The notes beneath the pieces are model-generated. The model made no database searches and was not told the origin of the DNA. It was given only the letters and a program-made list of their open reading frames with translations. Below are positions 24,845 through 33,689 of a DNA stretch of 64,000 nucleotides, in pieces. Every line of letters starts with the position of its first letter. The stretch's first letter is position 1. The DNA comes from Streptosporangium subroseum (GTDB lineage: Bacteria; Actinomycetota; Actinomycetes; Streptosporangiales; Streptosporangiaceae), in contig NZ_FZOD01000033.1 in the NCBI RefSeq assembly GCF_900188345.1, forward strand, positions 35,292 to 99,291. The letters are read 5' to 3'. The position numbers and the translations under genes are program-made.

Positions 24845-25462
24845 GTGAGACAGACCAGCCCTGACCTTGAGGTTTCCGGGGGCGCTTCCGGCACTTCCCT
24901 GCTCCGCGAGTTTCTGCGATCCCCGCTGCTGACCGCCACGGTCGCTCCGAGTTCGCGATGGCTCGCCGCCCAGATGGTCGTGCCGATTCCCGAACGCGGA
25001 GAACCGACGGTCGTGGAGCTGGGGCCCGGGACCGGGGCGTTCACCCGGCTCATCCAGGAGCGCCTGGGCGGCCGGGGCCGCCATATCGCCATCGAGCTCA
25101 ACCCGCGCCTCGCCGGACTCCTCGGCCGGCGCTTCCCCGGGGTCGAGGTCGTGCACGCCGGCGCGGCCGACCTGCCCGAGCTGATGGCGGAGCGTGGCCT
25201 GTCCGCCGACGTCGTGGTCAGCGGGCTGCCCTGGGTCGCGTTCCGTCCGGCGACGGGTGTGCCGTTGCTGCCCCTGGTGGCCGGCTCGCTGTCCCCCGAC
25301 GGGGTGTTCACCCAGTTCGCCTACACCTGGACGCGGTGGGCGCCCCCGGCGCGGCAGTATCGCCGCGACCTTCACACGACGTTCGAGGAGGTCGTGCTGA
25401 GCAGAACGGTATGGCGCAACCTGCCGCCGGCCCTGGTGTATCTCGCCCGCCGTCCTCGATGA
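24845..25462 (+). CDS. SAM-dependent methyltransferase, phospholipid N-methyltransferase-like
   Basis: A 205-residue class I methyltransferase. Motif I is VVELGPGTGAFTRLIQERLG, followed by HIAIELNPRLAGLLGRRFP (acidic residue of motif II) and VVSGLPWVAF, the motif IV position. This pattern is shared by PmtA-type phospholipid methyltransferases and rRNA adenine dimethylases; NxPY is replaced by SGLPW, which favours the PmtA-like group. The start GTG at 24845 lacks a strong site. A very strong hairpin terminator follows at 25578-25622. Confidence 0.82.
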   Translation: MRQTSPDLEVSGGASGTSLLREFLRSPLLTATVAPSSRWLAAQMVVPIPERGEPTVVELGPGTGAFTRLIQERLGGRGRHIAIELNPRLAGLLGRRFPGVEVVHAGAADLPELMAERGLSADVVVSGLPWVAFRPATGVPLLPLVAGSLSPDGVFTQFAYTWTRWAPPARQYRRDLHTTFEEVVLSRTVWRNLPPALVYLARRPR

Positions 25463-25577
25463 CGCGATCGCGCCGCCGTTTCCGGCCGTCCTGCCCCCCG
25501 CGGCCACCGGTCGAGACCCTCGATGACACCGCCGGCGGTGAGGGACGGCGTGCCCGGGTCTCAGCCGGGTGTGGGAC

Positions 25578-25622
25578 ACCCCGGCCGCCGAGCCATCAGG
25601 CTGATGGCTCGGCGGCCGGGGT
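25578..25622. terminator. Very long perfect hairpin
   Basis: ACCCCGGCCGCCGAGCCATC (25578-25597) pairs perfectly with 25603-25622. The stem is 20 bp or more with a minimal loop. It lies 115 bases past the methyltransferase stop and is the strongest hairpin in the window. Confidence 0.7.
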
Positions 25623-25980
25623 CTCGTGCCGTGACGGCTCCGAGGGCTGGAACGTCGTCCAGGCGTACGGCGGTGAACTACTCGGCGACCTGTTTCGCGC
25701 CCACCGGTCAGCTGGCCACCCCGGCTCGTCCGATCACCGCCACGCAGCCCGGCACCGCACCGACGCTCAAGCCCCGCGCCCCACACGTCCCGGCGAAGCA
25801 CCGCCCGAGGCCCCCGGTCGTGGGGGGCGTTCGCGCCGAACAGCCCGGCACCAATAACACCCGACGCCCAGCAATATCGCGGCAATCGTCGTTCAACGAC
25901 CTCGTCCGGCAACCCATTGTCAAGTCGCGCGCTCACACTGCTTGGACTCCGAAACGCCATCCATGGGATGAACGGGCGAA
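25623..25980. other. Intergenic stretch before the TNT remnant
   Basis: No protein with family features was seen here on either strand. Plus-strand frames near 25850-25960 read SSFNDLVRQPIVKSRAHTAW, which may be decayed coding sequence, but all frames are interrupted. An in-frame TGA at 25969-25971 closes the TNT frame. Confidence 0.3.
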
Positions 25981-26259
25981 GTGGGCCCGGTAGCACCCGC
26001 GTTCCAGCAGCCGGGCGGCGGCACTCAATATCACGTACTCAGCAAGTACATTCCCGAGGCTCCGCAGACAAGCGAAGAAGTTCCGGTGAGCTGGCTGCTG
26101 CAGAACGGATACCTGGAGGAGATCGAGCCGGTCTTCCTGCCCGCCCCCAAGACCGACCGCGACACGAACGCCCACAGCACGAACAACCGTGGCACGAGCA
26201 ATAACAGCACATACGTCAAGCCCCGCAAGCGCCAACTGCACCAGCACCGGGAATCGTGA
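25981..26259 (+). pseudogene. C-terminal remnant of a TNT-domain toxin
   Basis: The frame from 25981 to 26259 reads PAFQQPGGGTQYHV, then VSWLLQNGYLEEIEP. This is the closing part of the TNT domain, the NAD+ glycohydrolase found first in the tuberculosis necrotizing toxin CpnT: the QPGGGTQY signature and a final L-x-x-G-x-L-E-E helix. The rest of the domain and any export module are absent, and a stop precedes it in frame. The last 35 residues are Asn/Thr-rich and unrelated. It is probably inactive. Confidence 0.55.
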
Positions 26260-26288
26260 CGGGAAAACTCACCGTTAGGAGGCCGGTC

Positions 26289-26347
26289 GATGTCTCGTAG
26301 ACGCGGCTCACGTCCTCGCATACGAGGCCGCGCGTCTATGAGACATC
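26289..26347. repeat. Nested inverted repeat
   Basis: GATGTCTCGTAGACGCG (26289-26305) pairs with CGCGTCTATGAGACATC (26331-26347) with one G-U pair. Inside it CCTCG/CGAGG (26314-26327) forms a second hairpin around CATA. It lies 30 bases after the TNT remnant and may be its terminator or the end of a small mobile repeat. Confidence 0.6.
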
Positions 26348-26684
26348 CATCGCCGTACGGGATGGTGGCCGCATGGACATCGGCGGAAAGCATGTCCAAC
26401 GCCCTGTCCGCTGGTCGGCCGCCATCCACGAGGAGGCACGCGGGAAAGAGCGAATGAGCGGCTGGGCACTTCCTTCGCCCCCGGCGCCGACCCACGAACG
26501 GCCGAGGCCGTCCTCAGGCTCAGCCGGCAGTTGGCCCCGCTCACTCTGCCTGCCGGCGTGATCGCATGAAGTGAACCGCTACCACCGGCACCGAAGCTTC
26601 GGGATGCCTCGAAAACAGTCTCGGGGTAAGAGCGCCGTTTCCTCGTCGATTCGCCGCGCTTGGGGCTGAAAGCCCGCCCACACC
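26348..26684. other. Intergenic stretch
   Basis: No coding sequence is supported here. A frame from ATG at 26290 with AGGAGG upstream runs to 26457 but its product is Arg/Ser-rich, and the inverted repeat overlaps it. Nothing else was recognised. Confidence 0.3.
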
Positions 26685-26820
26685 ACCGATTCATGTGGTC
26701 GGCTCCGTGCCCCCGAGCTCCTCGACGCGCCGCCCGCATGAGTGCGACAGTCACCGGTTCACGTGGTCGGCTCCACGTCCCCGAGTCCCTTGACGCGCCG
26801 CCCGCACGAGTGCGACAGCC
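26685..26820. repeat. Two-copy 68-bp tandem repeat
   Basis: Units 26685-26752 and 26753-26820 are about 85% identical. Each starts ACCGRTTCAYGTGGTCGG and ends with GAGTGCGACAG. The period is not a multiple of three, so it is not a protein repeat. Neither copy carries a gene. The function is unknown. Confidence 0.65.
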
Positions 26821-26978
26821 GCCGTGCCCTTCCATGGCCCGGCGTTCTCCCGCCAGGCGTTCGAGCCATGGGCCTGAGGCGCCTGAGAGCCCCGGGTTCA
26901 CGCTGGTCAGCCGTCGTCTTGTGGGGGTTATGGGGTATAAATTGCCTTTCATCCCGATTGCACCACTAGGGTTACCGG
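26821..26978 (+). promoter_or_regulatory. Leader of the membrane acyltransferase gene
   Basis: GGGGTATAAATT at about 26930-26943 holds a TATAAA element that fits a -10 box, about 40 bases before ATG at 26979. No Shine-Dalgarno is obvious next to the start. A -35 element cannot be assigned. Confidence 0.35.
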
Positions 26979-28331
26979 ATGGCCAAGGACGAGGAGATTC
27001 CGGATAAAACAGGGCAAATGCACATCGGAACCAGCTCGATCCCCTCGTCCCAAGGTGCCCGGCAGTCCTGGCTCGACGCCCTACGCGGGTTCGCCGCGCT
27101 GATCGTCGTCTTCGAGCACTCGCTGGACGCCCTGCTGCCCGAGATCCGGGAATCGGTCAGCCCGTGGTTCGACTTCGGACAGTACGGCGTGCTGGTGTTC
27201 TTCCTGGTCAGCGGCTATGTCGTGCCGGTCTCGCTGGAACGCCGAGGCAGTGTCCGGGGATTCTGGATCACTCGCTTCTTCCGTCTCTACCCCCTATGGG
27301 GGCTGGCGGCGGTGGCCGGCACCGTGTTCGGCATCGTCGGCGTCTACACCGTCCTGCCCTCCCAGGCCACCGGGCAGCCGGTGACCTTTGCACTGGCACA
27401 CCTGACGATGCTGCAGGACCTGCTCCGGGTGCCCAGCGTCGTCAACGTCTTCTGGACCCTCTCGTACGAGATGGTGTTCTACCTGCTCGTGACCGCGATG
27501 TTCGTGTTCGGCGTCCATCGAGCCAGCGCGCGCACCTCGCTGACGTTCGCGGTGTGCGCGCTCCTCGCCGGCGCCCTCGTACCGGCGGGCTGGCTGTCCG
27601 ACAACCTGGGACAGGGTGTGGTGGGGGACACGGCCATCGTGCTCCTCGGCGGGATCGCCGCCGTTCTCAGCGCGAACCGTGGCGTACGGAGGTACGGTGC
27701 CGCCGTCCTCGCCGTCCTCGCCCTCCTGCTCCTCACCCTCAACAGCAGGGTGGGCGCGTGGCAGAGCCTGATCATCCTGGCCACCATGTTCGGCGGAACC
27801 GCCATCTACCGCCTGGAACGGTCGCCCGCCGAATGGGTGAGATCGCGCTGGATGATCGGTCTGGTGCCCGTCCTCTCGGTCATCGCGGCGGTGGCATTCG
27901 GGCCGGGGTGGGGCATGTCGGAAGCCGGGCAGCAGGCGTTCAAGTGGAGCTGGTCCACCGCCGTCGCCGCGGCGTGGCTGACGTTCGCCGCCGGCCTTGT
28001 CCTGCGCCGTCGTGCGATCTTGCCCTTTTTCGTGTGGCTCGGCCTGATGAGTTACTCCATCTACCTGCTGCATCCCCTGATCCTGCAGGTCGTCAGGAGA
28101 CTGACCGTGGATCCTTCGGGGATCTCGCTGCCGGTGCGGCTGGCGTGGGAGGCGATGCTCTTCACGACGGTGATCGGCTGTGCCGCGCTGAGTTACCGCT
28201 TCATCGAGAAACCCGCTCAGAGGCTCGGCCGCAGCCTCGTCGGCGCCGCCGGCGAGCGGGAGCGGAACGGGCCACCCCAGGAAGGTGCCTCCCGCGGGGA
28301 TCGTTCCCTGATCGGCTCAAGCAGGTCCTAG
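26979..28331 (+). CDS. Membrane acyltransferase 3 family (OafA/YrhL-like)
   Basis: A 450-residue integral membrane O-acyltransferase. The first helix has LDALRGFAALIVVFEHSLD, with the conserved Arg and His used in acyl transfer. FGQYGVLVFFLVSGYVVPVS, FFRLYPLW and FWTLSYEMVFYLL follow, and about ten hydrophobic helices end in a basic tail. Such proteins acylate sugars of the cell surface or of exported metabolites. Nothing nearby is a polysaccharide or antibiotic cluster, so the acceptor is unknown. The N-terminal 25 residues are polar. Confidence 0.9.
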   Translation: MAKDEEIPDKTGQMHIGTSSIPSSQGARQSWLDALRGFAALIVVFEHSLDALLPEIRESVSPWFDFGQYGVLVFFLVSGYVVPVSLERRGSVRGFWITRFFRLYPLWGLAAVAGTVFGIVGVYTVLPSQATGQPVTFALAHLTMLQDLLRVPSVVNVFWTLSYEMVFYLLVTAMFVFGVHRASARTSLTFAVCALLAGALVPAGWLSDNLGQGVVGDTAIVLLGGIAAVLSANRGVRRYGAAVLAVLALLLLTLNSRVGAWQSLIILATMFGGTAIYRLERSPAEWVRSRWMIGLVPVLSVIAAVAFGPGWGMSEAGQQAFKWSWSTAVAAAWLTFAAGLVLRRRAILPFFVWLGLMSYSIYLLHPLILQVVRRLTVDPSGISLPVRLAWEAMLFTTVIGCAALSYRFIEKPAQRLGRSLVGAAGERERNGPPQEGASRGDRSLIGSSRS

Positions 28332-28710
28332 AAATCCCTCACAGTTCCTGATGGTTCCGTTGAGCGGTTCGTGCGATCTCTCCTTCCATCAGGACTGTCA
28401 GGATGGCCGTGTCGGTGCGGGATGTGTCGGTGGCTGACCGGGGTACGGGGCGCCGCCCCGCTCGTGAGGGTCGTACGGTTCGGCGCGGGATCGTTTCCGG
28501 GGTGCCGCGTGGGGAGGACAGCGCCGGGAGGGCGACCGCGGACGGTCTCGAAACGACCCCTTCCTGACCGGCCGGCGGCACCCCGTTCGCGGTGACGGTG
28601 AGAGCGGCGTCGGCGGTGCGGTTCTTCCTGATCAGAGGGGCGGGGCGGAGACTGCGTGATCAGGGCGAGACGGCATCGGACGTCCTCCAGCGGTGCTCGG
28701 GTTGGAATGA
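28332..28710. other. Intergenic stretch, no gene recognised
   Basis: About 380 bases between the acyltransferase and the TetR gene. All frames are short or shadow-like with Arg/Pro/Gly bias. There is no ribosome site in front of any of them. Confidence 0.35.
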
Positions 28711-29331
28711 CTATGGGAGGGCGGCGCCCAGCGCGGCCTCGAGAACCTGCGCCGACACCTGGGCCACCTCGTCGGGAGTACGGCCGAAGTCGCCGGTGAG
28801 GGACTGGGTGGTGAATCCCGACAGGTGTACGGCGACGGCGTCGACCAGCCAGACGGGAGGGTCTCCCCGCCCGCCGCGGGCCTGCCACATACGGGAGGTG
28901 ACGCCGACCGCGAAGAGCTTGCGGCTCTCCCGGCGCTCGGCGGCCGCCTGGGCGAGCTCGGCGGGAAGATCGTCCGGTTCAAGGGCGGCGAGCTCCCAGT
29001 AGATACGGCCGTTGCCGGCGTTGAGCCGGTGGACGACGAACAGCAGGTCGAGCAGCCAGGCTCGCAGGTCGTCATCCTCGGGTGGTGCGGGGATCCGCAG
29101 CGCATAGCTGCGTACGCCCTCCTTGATGGCGGCGGCGAAGAGACCGTCACGCGTGGCGAAGTGGCGGAACACCGTACGCCGGTTGACCCCGGCCGCCTCG
29201 GCCACGTCGTCGACGGTCGCGGCGAGGCCGCGGTCCGCCAGCACGCCCCGTGCGGCGCGAAGGATCCGCGATCGGGCGACGTCGCGTTGCTCGTCGGCGA
29301 GCGACGTTGCGATCACGGCGTCAGGGGTCAT
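28711..29331 (-). CDS. TetR-family regulator of the adjacent monooxygenase
   Basis: A 206-residue TetR regulator. The DNA-binding domain is ILRAARGVLADRGLAATVDD, EAAGVNRRTVFRHFATRDGL at residues about 20-65. The helical ligand domain follows (WLLDLLFVVHRLNAGNG, EVAQVSAQVLEAALG). ATG at 29331 is chosen because the product starts at the normal distance from the HTH; the long upstream frame is non-coding. It is divergent from the Baeyer-Villiger monooxygenase, and a perfect 20-bp palindrome lies between. The layout parallels EthR/EthA of mycobacteria. Confidence 0.9.
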   Translation of the reverse strand: MTPDAVIATSLADEQRDVARSRILRAARGVLADRGLAATVDDVAEAAGVNRRTVFRHFATRDGLFAAAIKEGVRSYALRIPAPPEDDDLRAWLLDLLFVVHRLNAGNGRIYWELAALEPDDLPAELAQAAAERRESRKLFAVGVTSRMWQARGGRGDPPVWLVDAVAVHLSGFTTQSLTGDFGRTPDEVAQVSAQVLEAALGAALP

Positions 29332-29359
29332 ACGGCGATCGTACGGTGGTACTTGCCGC

Positions 29360-29379
29360 ATGTCACTCATGAGTGACAT
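29360..29379. promoter_or_regulatory. Perfect 20-bp palindromic operator
   Basis: ATGTCACTCATGAGTGACAT is a perfect palindrome. It lies 28 bases from the TetR start and 95 bases before the monooxygenase start, so it can control both. This is the typical size of a TetR operator. Confidence 0.75.
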
Positions 29380-29473
29380 CCTGACACCGCTGAGGGGCGA
29401 ACGCTGCCGGAGGCATCGGGGTCGCTCAGCATCTCGACGCCCCGCCCCGGTCGAACACACCCTCGGAGCACGC

Positions 29474-31294
29474 ATGACCGTCACTGGCCGCTTCACCAGT
29501 CCCGATGGCACCGTCCTCGACAAGGAATCCCTCCGCCAGAAATATCTGGAGGAGCGCGACAAGCGGCTCCGTCCCGACGGCAACGACCAGTACCTCCGGC
29601 TCACCGGCCGGTTCGCGCACTACCTCGACGATCCCTACACCCCGAAAACCGAGCGCGCGCCGAAGACCGACCACGTGACGGTCGCGTTCATCGGCGGCGG
29701 CTTCGCCGGTCTCCTCACCGGCGCGCGGCTGAGGGAAGCCGGCGTCGACGACGTCCGCATCATCGAGAAGGGCGGCGGCTTCGGCGGCACCTGGTACTGG
29801 AACCGCTACCCGGGAGCACAGTGCGACACGGCGTCGTTTGTGTACATGCCACTCCTGGAGGAGACCGGCCACATGCCGACGGAGAAGTACGCGCACGCGC
29901 CCGAGATCCTTGAACACTGCCGGCGCATCGCCGAGCATTACGGTCTGTACGACGACGCGCTCTTCCACACCGAGGTCGAGGACCTCGAATGGGACGAGGC
30001 GCGGTCACGCTGGATCATCCGTACCAACCGGGGTGACGAGTTCACCGCCCAGTTCGTCGCCATGGGCACCGGTCCACTGCACGTGCCGAAGCTGCCGGGA
30101 ATTGCTGGGATCGGGTCGTTCAGGGGGCACTCGTTCCACACGAGCCGGTGGGACTACGACTACACCGGTGGCGATCCCTCGGGCGCGCCGATGGAGCGGC
30201 TCGCCGGCAAACGTGTCGCCCTCATCGGGACGGGAGCGACGGCCGTGCAGTGCGTGCCTCATCTGGCGCGGGCGTGTGAGGAGCTGTACGTGTTCCAGCG
30301 CACCCCGTCGTCGGTCGACGTCCGCAACAACCAGCCGACCGATTCCGAGTGGTTCGCCCAGATCGCGACGCCGGGCTGGCAGCAGCGCTGGCTCGAGAAC
30401 TTCACGGCCAACCAGACGAGCGCCGTGGCCGACGAGGACCTGGTGATGGACGGGTGGACCGACATCGCCCGGCGGGTGCGCTCCAAGATCATGGCGCTCC
30501 CGCCCGAGGACTTCACTCCGGAGAAGATGGCGGAGGCCTTCGAGAACTCCGACTTCGAGAAAATGGAGGAGATCCGCGCGCGCGTCGACTCCGTCGTCGA
30601 AGATTCCGAGACCGCCCGGAAACTGAAGGCCTGGTACCGCCAGCTGTGCAAGCGACCATGCTTCCACGACGAGTATCTGCAGGCCTACAACGTCCCCGGC
30701 ACCCACCTCGTCGACACCGACGGCCAGGGCGTGGAGCGGATCACCGAGAACGGGGTCGTCGCCGCGGGCAAGGAGTACGAGGTCGACTGCGTCATCTACG
30801 CCTCCGGCTTCGAGGTCGGCACGGAATACACGCGGCGGGCCGGCTACGACCTGACCGGCCGCGACGGCGTCAAGCTCTCCGAGTACTGGGCCGAGGGTAT
30901 GCGCACCCTGCACGGCATCCACGTGCACGGCTTCCCGAACGCCTTTGTCGTGCAGCCGACGCAGGGTGCGAACCTCATCTCCAACATCCCGCACAACCTC
31001 ACCGAGGCGGGCAGGACGATCGCCCTGACCATCAAGCACGCCCTCGACAACGGATTCGACGAGATCGAGGTCACCAAGGAGGCCGAGGACGCGTGGATCG
31101 AGCTCCTGCTGTCGGGTACGGGCAGGTTGCTGGGTTCGCCGGACTGCACGCCGGGCTACTACAACAACGAGGGCCAGGACTCGGGGTTGCGGGGGCGGCT
31201 CAACGTCGGCTATCCGCAGGGGGCGATGGCTTACTTCACCTATCTCGACAAATGGCGTTCGTCCGGTACGTTCGAGGGTCTCGCATTCCGGTGA
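29474..31294 (+). CDS. Type I Baeyer-Villiger monooxygenase
   Basis: A 606-residue flavoprotein that would insert oxygen next to a ketone using NADPH and FAD. The FAD motif GGGFAG is at 74-79, the BVMO fingerprint FRGHSFHTSRW at 216-226, and the NADPH motif GTGATA at 252-257. GGTWYWNRYPGAQCD is the family-specific loop after the first Rossmann domain. An N-terminal extension of about 65 residues is longer than in cyclohexanone monooxygenase and similar to that of larger BVMOs. GGAGCACGC precedes ATG at 29474. It should be induced when a ligand releases the divergent TetR regulator. The substrate is unknown. Confidence 0.93.
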   Translation: MTVTGRFTSPDGTVLDKESLRQKYLEERDKRLRPDGNDQYLRLTGRFAHYLDDPYTPKTERAPKTDHVTVAFIGGGFAGLLTGARLREAGVDDVRIIEKGGGFGGTWYWNRYPGAQCDTASFVYMPLLEETGHMPTEKYAHAPEILEHCRRIAEHYGLYDDALFHTEVEDLEWDEARSRWIIRTNRGDEFTAQFVAMGTGPLHVPKLPGIAGIGSFRGHSFHTSRWDYDYTGGDPSGAPMERLAGKRVALIGTGATAVQCVPHLARACEELYVFQRTPSSVDVRNNQPTDSEWFAQIATPGWQQRWLENFTANQTSAVADEDLVMDGWTDIARRVRSKIMALPPEDFTPEKMAEAFENSDFEKMEEIRARVDSVVEDSETARKLKAWYRQLCKRPCFHDEYLQAYNVPGTHLVDTDGQGVERITENGVVAAGKEYEVDCVIYASGFEVGTEYTRRAGYDLTGRDGVKLSEYWAEGMRTLHGIHVHGFPNAFVVQPTQGANLISNIPHNLTEAGRTIALTIKHALDNGFDEIEVTKEAEDAWIELLLSGTGRLLGSPDCTPGYYNNEGQDSGLRGRLNVGYPQGAMAYFTYLDKWRSSGTFEGLAFR

Positions 31295-31414
31295 CGCACC
31301 GCGGGTAGCGGCGGCGACCCTCCTCGTCGGCGCACGCCCCGGCTGATGTGACGTGGCGGATCGCGCGGGAGGTCGGTTTATGCTCGGGGAGCAATTTCGG
31401 CGACAGGGGTCCGG

Positions 31415-33487
31415 ATGTCCTTTCGACGGCTGCCACCCATCCTTGCCGCGCTGCTTCTGGCCGGGTCGGTGCCGCTGGCCTCGGCCGGGTCGACCGTCGT
31501 GAGCTGGCCCCGGCCGGGAACCACCTGCCAGGAGACGTCACACGGGGGCGTTCCCGCCTCGTTCGCGTCGCCCGTCGCGATGGACATGGGCGGCCACGCC
31601 GACGTGACCTCGGTGGCCGTGGGCGAGCTGGACGACCGGCCCGTCGCGATCAGCGCGGGTGCCGAGCACACCATCCGGATCTGGGACAGGGCCACCCTGG
31701 AACCGATCGGCGATCCGATCCCCGGCGACGGCCCGGTGGCGTACGGCACCGTCGACGGCAGACCCGTCATCCTCGGCCGGAGCAACGGGGCACTCCAGAG
31801 GTGGGATGCGACCACCCGGTCACCCGTCGGCGGGCCACTCCCCACCGGGCCGTTCCGTTCCATCGCGTTCGGCGAGTTCGACGGCAGGCCGATCGCCGCG
31901 ACAGCGGGCACCGACGGCGCCTATGTGTTCGACCTGGCGACCGGCCGCCGGATCGGCCCGCGCATCGGCACCGGGCCCTTCAACGCCGTCGCGTTGGTCC
32001 GCGTCCACGGTGTCCTGCTCGTGCTGACCGGGGCGGTCGACACCGTGATCGCCTGGGATCCGGTCTCCGGAAAACCCGTCGGGGAACCGCTCGTCGTCCA
32101 GCCCGAGTTCGTCCAGAAAATGAACACGATCAGGACGACCACGATCGGCGGCCGTCCGGTGGCCCTGATCCCCACGGCCGACCTCGGGGTGATCCGCTGG
32201 GATCTGATCACACGTGAGGTGACCACCCACTCGCTGAAGGGGACGTTCGGCCCCTCGTCGCTCGCCGTGCTGAACGGCCGGACCGTGTTCGTCTCGGTCG
32301 AAACCGTCGGGAGCATCGCCACCGACCAAAACGGATCGAGGCTCCGAAGCCCGATCTCGGTCATCGATCCGGCCACCGGCGAGAGGCTTTCGTCCTTCGA
32401 GATCCCGGGACACGTCACGTCGCTGGCGGTCGGCGATCTCGGCGGTCGTCCCATGATCGTGACCGGCGGGCGCGACAACACCGTCCGCGCCTACGATCTC
32501 GCCACGGGTCGGGAATCAGCTCCTCCCGCCACTGGAGGACCCAACGGTGACGTCCACGGGGTGAACGGCGAGCTGCACCGCAGGCCGGTCGTGCTGGCCC
32601 ACGGGAACGACGGCGAAGTCCTGGGCGTGTGGGATCTCGGCAGTGGCAGACCGCTGGACGCCCCGGTCAGGTTGCCCGGGCGCGTCACCTCGTTCGCGAC
32701 CGGCGACTACGGCGGACGAGCGGTGCTGGTCGCGGGGATCGGCTTGGGAGATCCCTCGATCCGGATGTTCGATCTCGCCAGTCATGCGCCGATCGGCGAA
32801 CCCCTCATCGGCTATGGCGACTTCGTCGGCGGGGTCGCGCTCACCGAAGCCGATCGCCGGGTGCTCGTGGTCGGAGCGGGCGACAGGGACGGCGCGGCCG
32901 GTGACCCCTCCACTCCTCCGGGCGCGGTACGCATCTGGGACATTCCTTCGGGAGCGCTACTGCACGACCTCAGCGTCGCGAACGGCCGAGCCGGGCAGCT
33001 GGCCCTCATCCGCCTCGCGGGCCGGCCGGTCGCGGTGACCTTCGGCGCGACCCGAGCTCGGCTCTGGGACGTCGGCGCGGGAAAACGGATGGCGTCGTTC
33101 CGCATCGCGAGGACCGAGCTCTCGGCCCCGGTGGAGATCGCCCGGTTCGACTGCACGACGATCGCGATCGTGGCCACCGGCAGGACCGTGGAGCTCTACG
33201 ATCTCGCCACGGGCGAGCAGGTCGAGCGTCCGTTGCTCGGCCACTCCAAGCAGGTCAGCGGTGTCGCCTTCGGACGGGTCGGCGGCGTCCCGATCGCGGT
33301 CACCCACTCGCCGCAGGACAAGAGCATTCGGGTCTGGGACCTCACGACCAGCCGGCAGGTCGGGACGCTTCAGCGTCCTTCCCGCTACCTCGGCTCTCTC
33401 TCGATGAGCTACCTCGACGGCCGCGCCGTGCTTGTCGGCGGCGGTCGCGAAGCGCTGTGGACCTGGGATCTGGGGCCGGCCGCGTAA
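31415..33487 (+). CDS. Secreted WD40-repeat protein
   Basis: A 690-residue protein. The Sec signal peptide is MSFRRLPPILAALLLAGSVP with an Ala-Ser-Ala cleavage site. The rest consists of WD40-like blades: IRIWDRATLEPIG, VIAWDPVSGKPVG, VRAYDLATGRESA, VLGVWDLGSGRPLD, IRMFDLASHAPIG, VRIWDIPSG, IRVWDLTTSRQVG and TWDLGPA. At least ten can be counted, enough for one or two beta propellers. Each blade also has a GRPVxV strand, a form common in actinobacterial extracytoplasmic propellers. It probably is a binding scaffold. A hairpin at 33562-33600 ends the transcript. Confidence 0.85.
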   Translation: MSFRRLPPILAALLLAGSVPLASAGSTVVSWPRPGTTCQETSHGGVPASFASPVAMDMGGHADVTSVAVGELDDRPVAISAGAEHTIRIWDRATLEPIGDPIPGDGPVAYGTVDGRPVILGRSNGALQRWDATTRSPVGGPLPTGPFRSIAFGEFDGRPIAATAGTDGAYVFDLATGRRIGPRIGTGPFNAVALVRVHGVLLVLTGAVDTVIAWDPVSGKPVGEPLVVQPEFVQKMNTIRTTTIGGRPVALIPTADLGVIRWDLITREVTTHSLKGTFGPSSLAVLNGRTVFVSVETVGSIATDQNGSRLRSPISVIDPATGERLSSFEIPGHVTSLAVGDLGGRPMIVTGGRDNTVRAYDLATGRESAPPATGGPNGDVHGVNGELHRRPVVLAHGNDGEVLGVWDLGSGRPLDAPVRLPGRVTSFATGDYGGRAVLVAGIGLGDPSIRMFDLASHAPIGEPLIGYGDFVGGVALTEADRRVLVVGAGDRDGAAGDPSTPPGAVRIWDIPSGALLHDLSVANGRAGQLALIRLAGRPVAVTFGATRARLWDVGAGKRMASFRIARTELSAPVEIARFDCTTIAIVATGRTVELYDLATGEQVERPLLGHSKQVSGVAFGRVGGVPIAVTHSPQDKSIRVWDLTTSRQVGTLQRPSRYLGSLSMSYLDGRAVLVGGGREALWTWDLGPAA

Positions 33488-33561
33488 TACAGGAAGACCG
33501 TCCCATGATCATCGGAACGTCGTCGATGCCGTAACAACCGCCATGTCCTACCGGTCGGTGC

Positions 33562-33600
33562 GGCGTCCACGCCCCCGGACGGGACGCTCGCGTGGACGCC
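33562..33600 (+). terminator. Hairpin terminator after the WD40 gene
   Basis: GGCGTCCACGC (33562-33572) and GCGTGGACGCC (33590-33600) form a perfect 11-bp stem with a 17-base loop. It lies between the WD40 gene and the convergent oxidoreductase. Confidence 0.65.
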
Positions 33601-33689
33601 GGGTTCGCTGCTGCCCTCTTCGTGCGGGCCGCCTCGCCAGAGCGGCTCCCGCCCCTCAAATCCGCGGAGCAGGATCGAAGAAGCCCGAT

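Noticed and set aside
26290..26457. Small plus-strand frame with AGGAGG upstream, as possible immunity gene for the TNT toxin
   Set aside because: The product is Arg/Ser-rich with no globular pattern, and the inverted repeat covers its beginning.
26685..26820. CRISPR array
   Set aside because: Only two units of 68 bp with no separate spacers, and no cas genes in the window.
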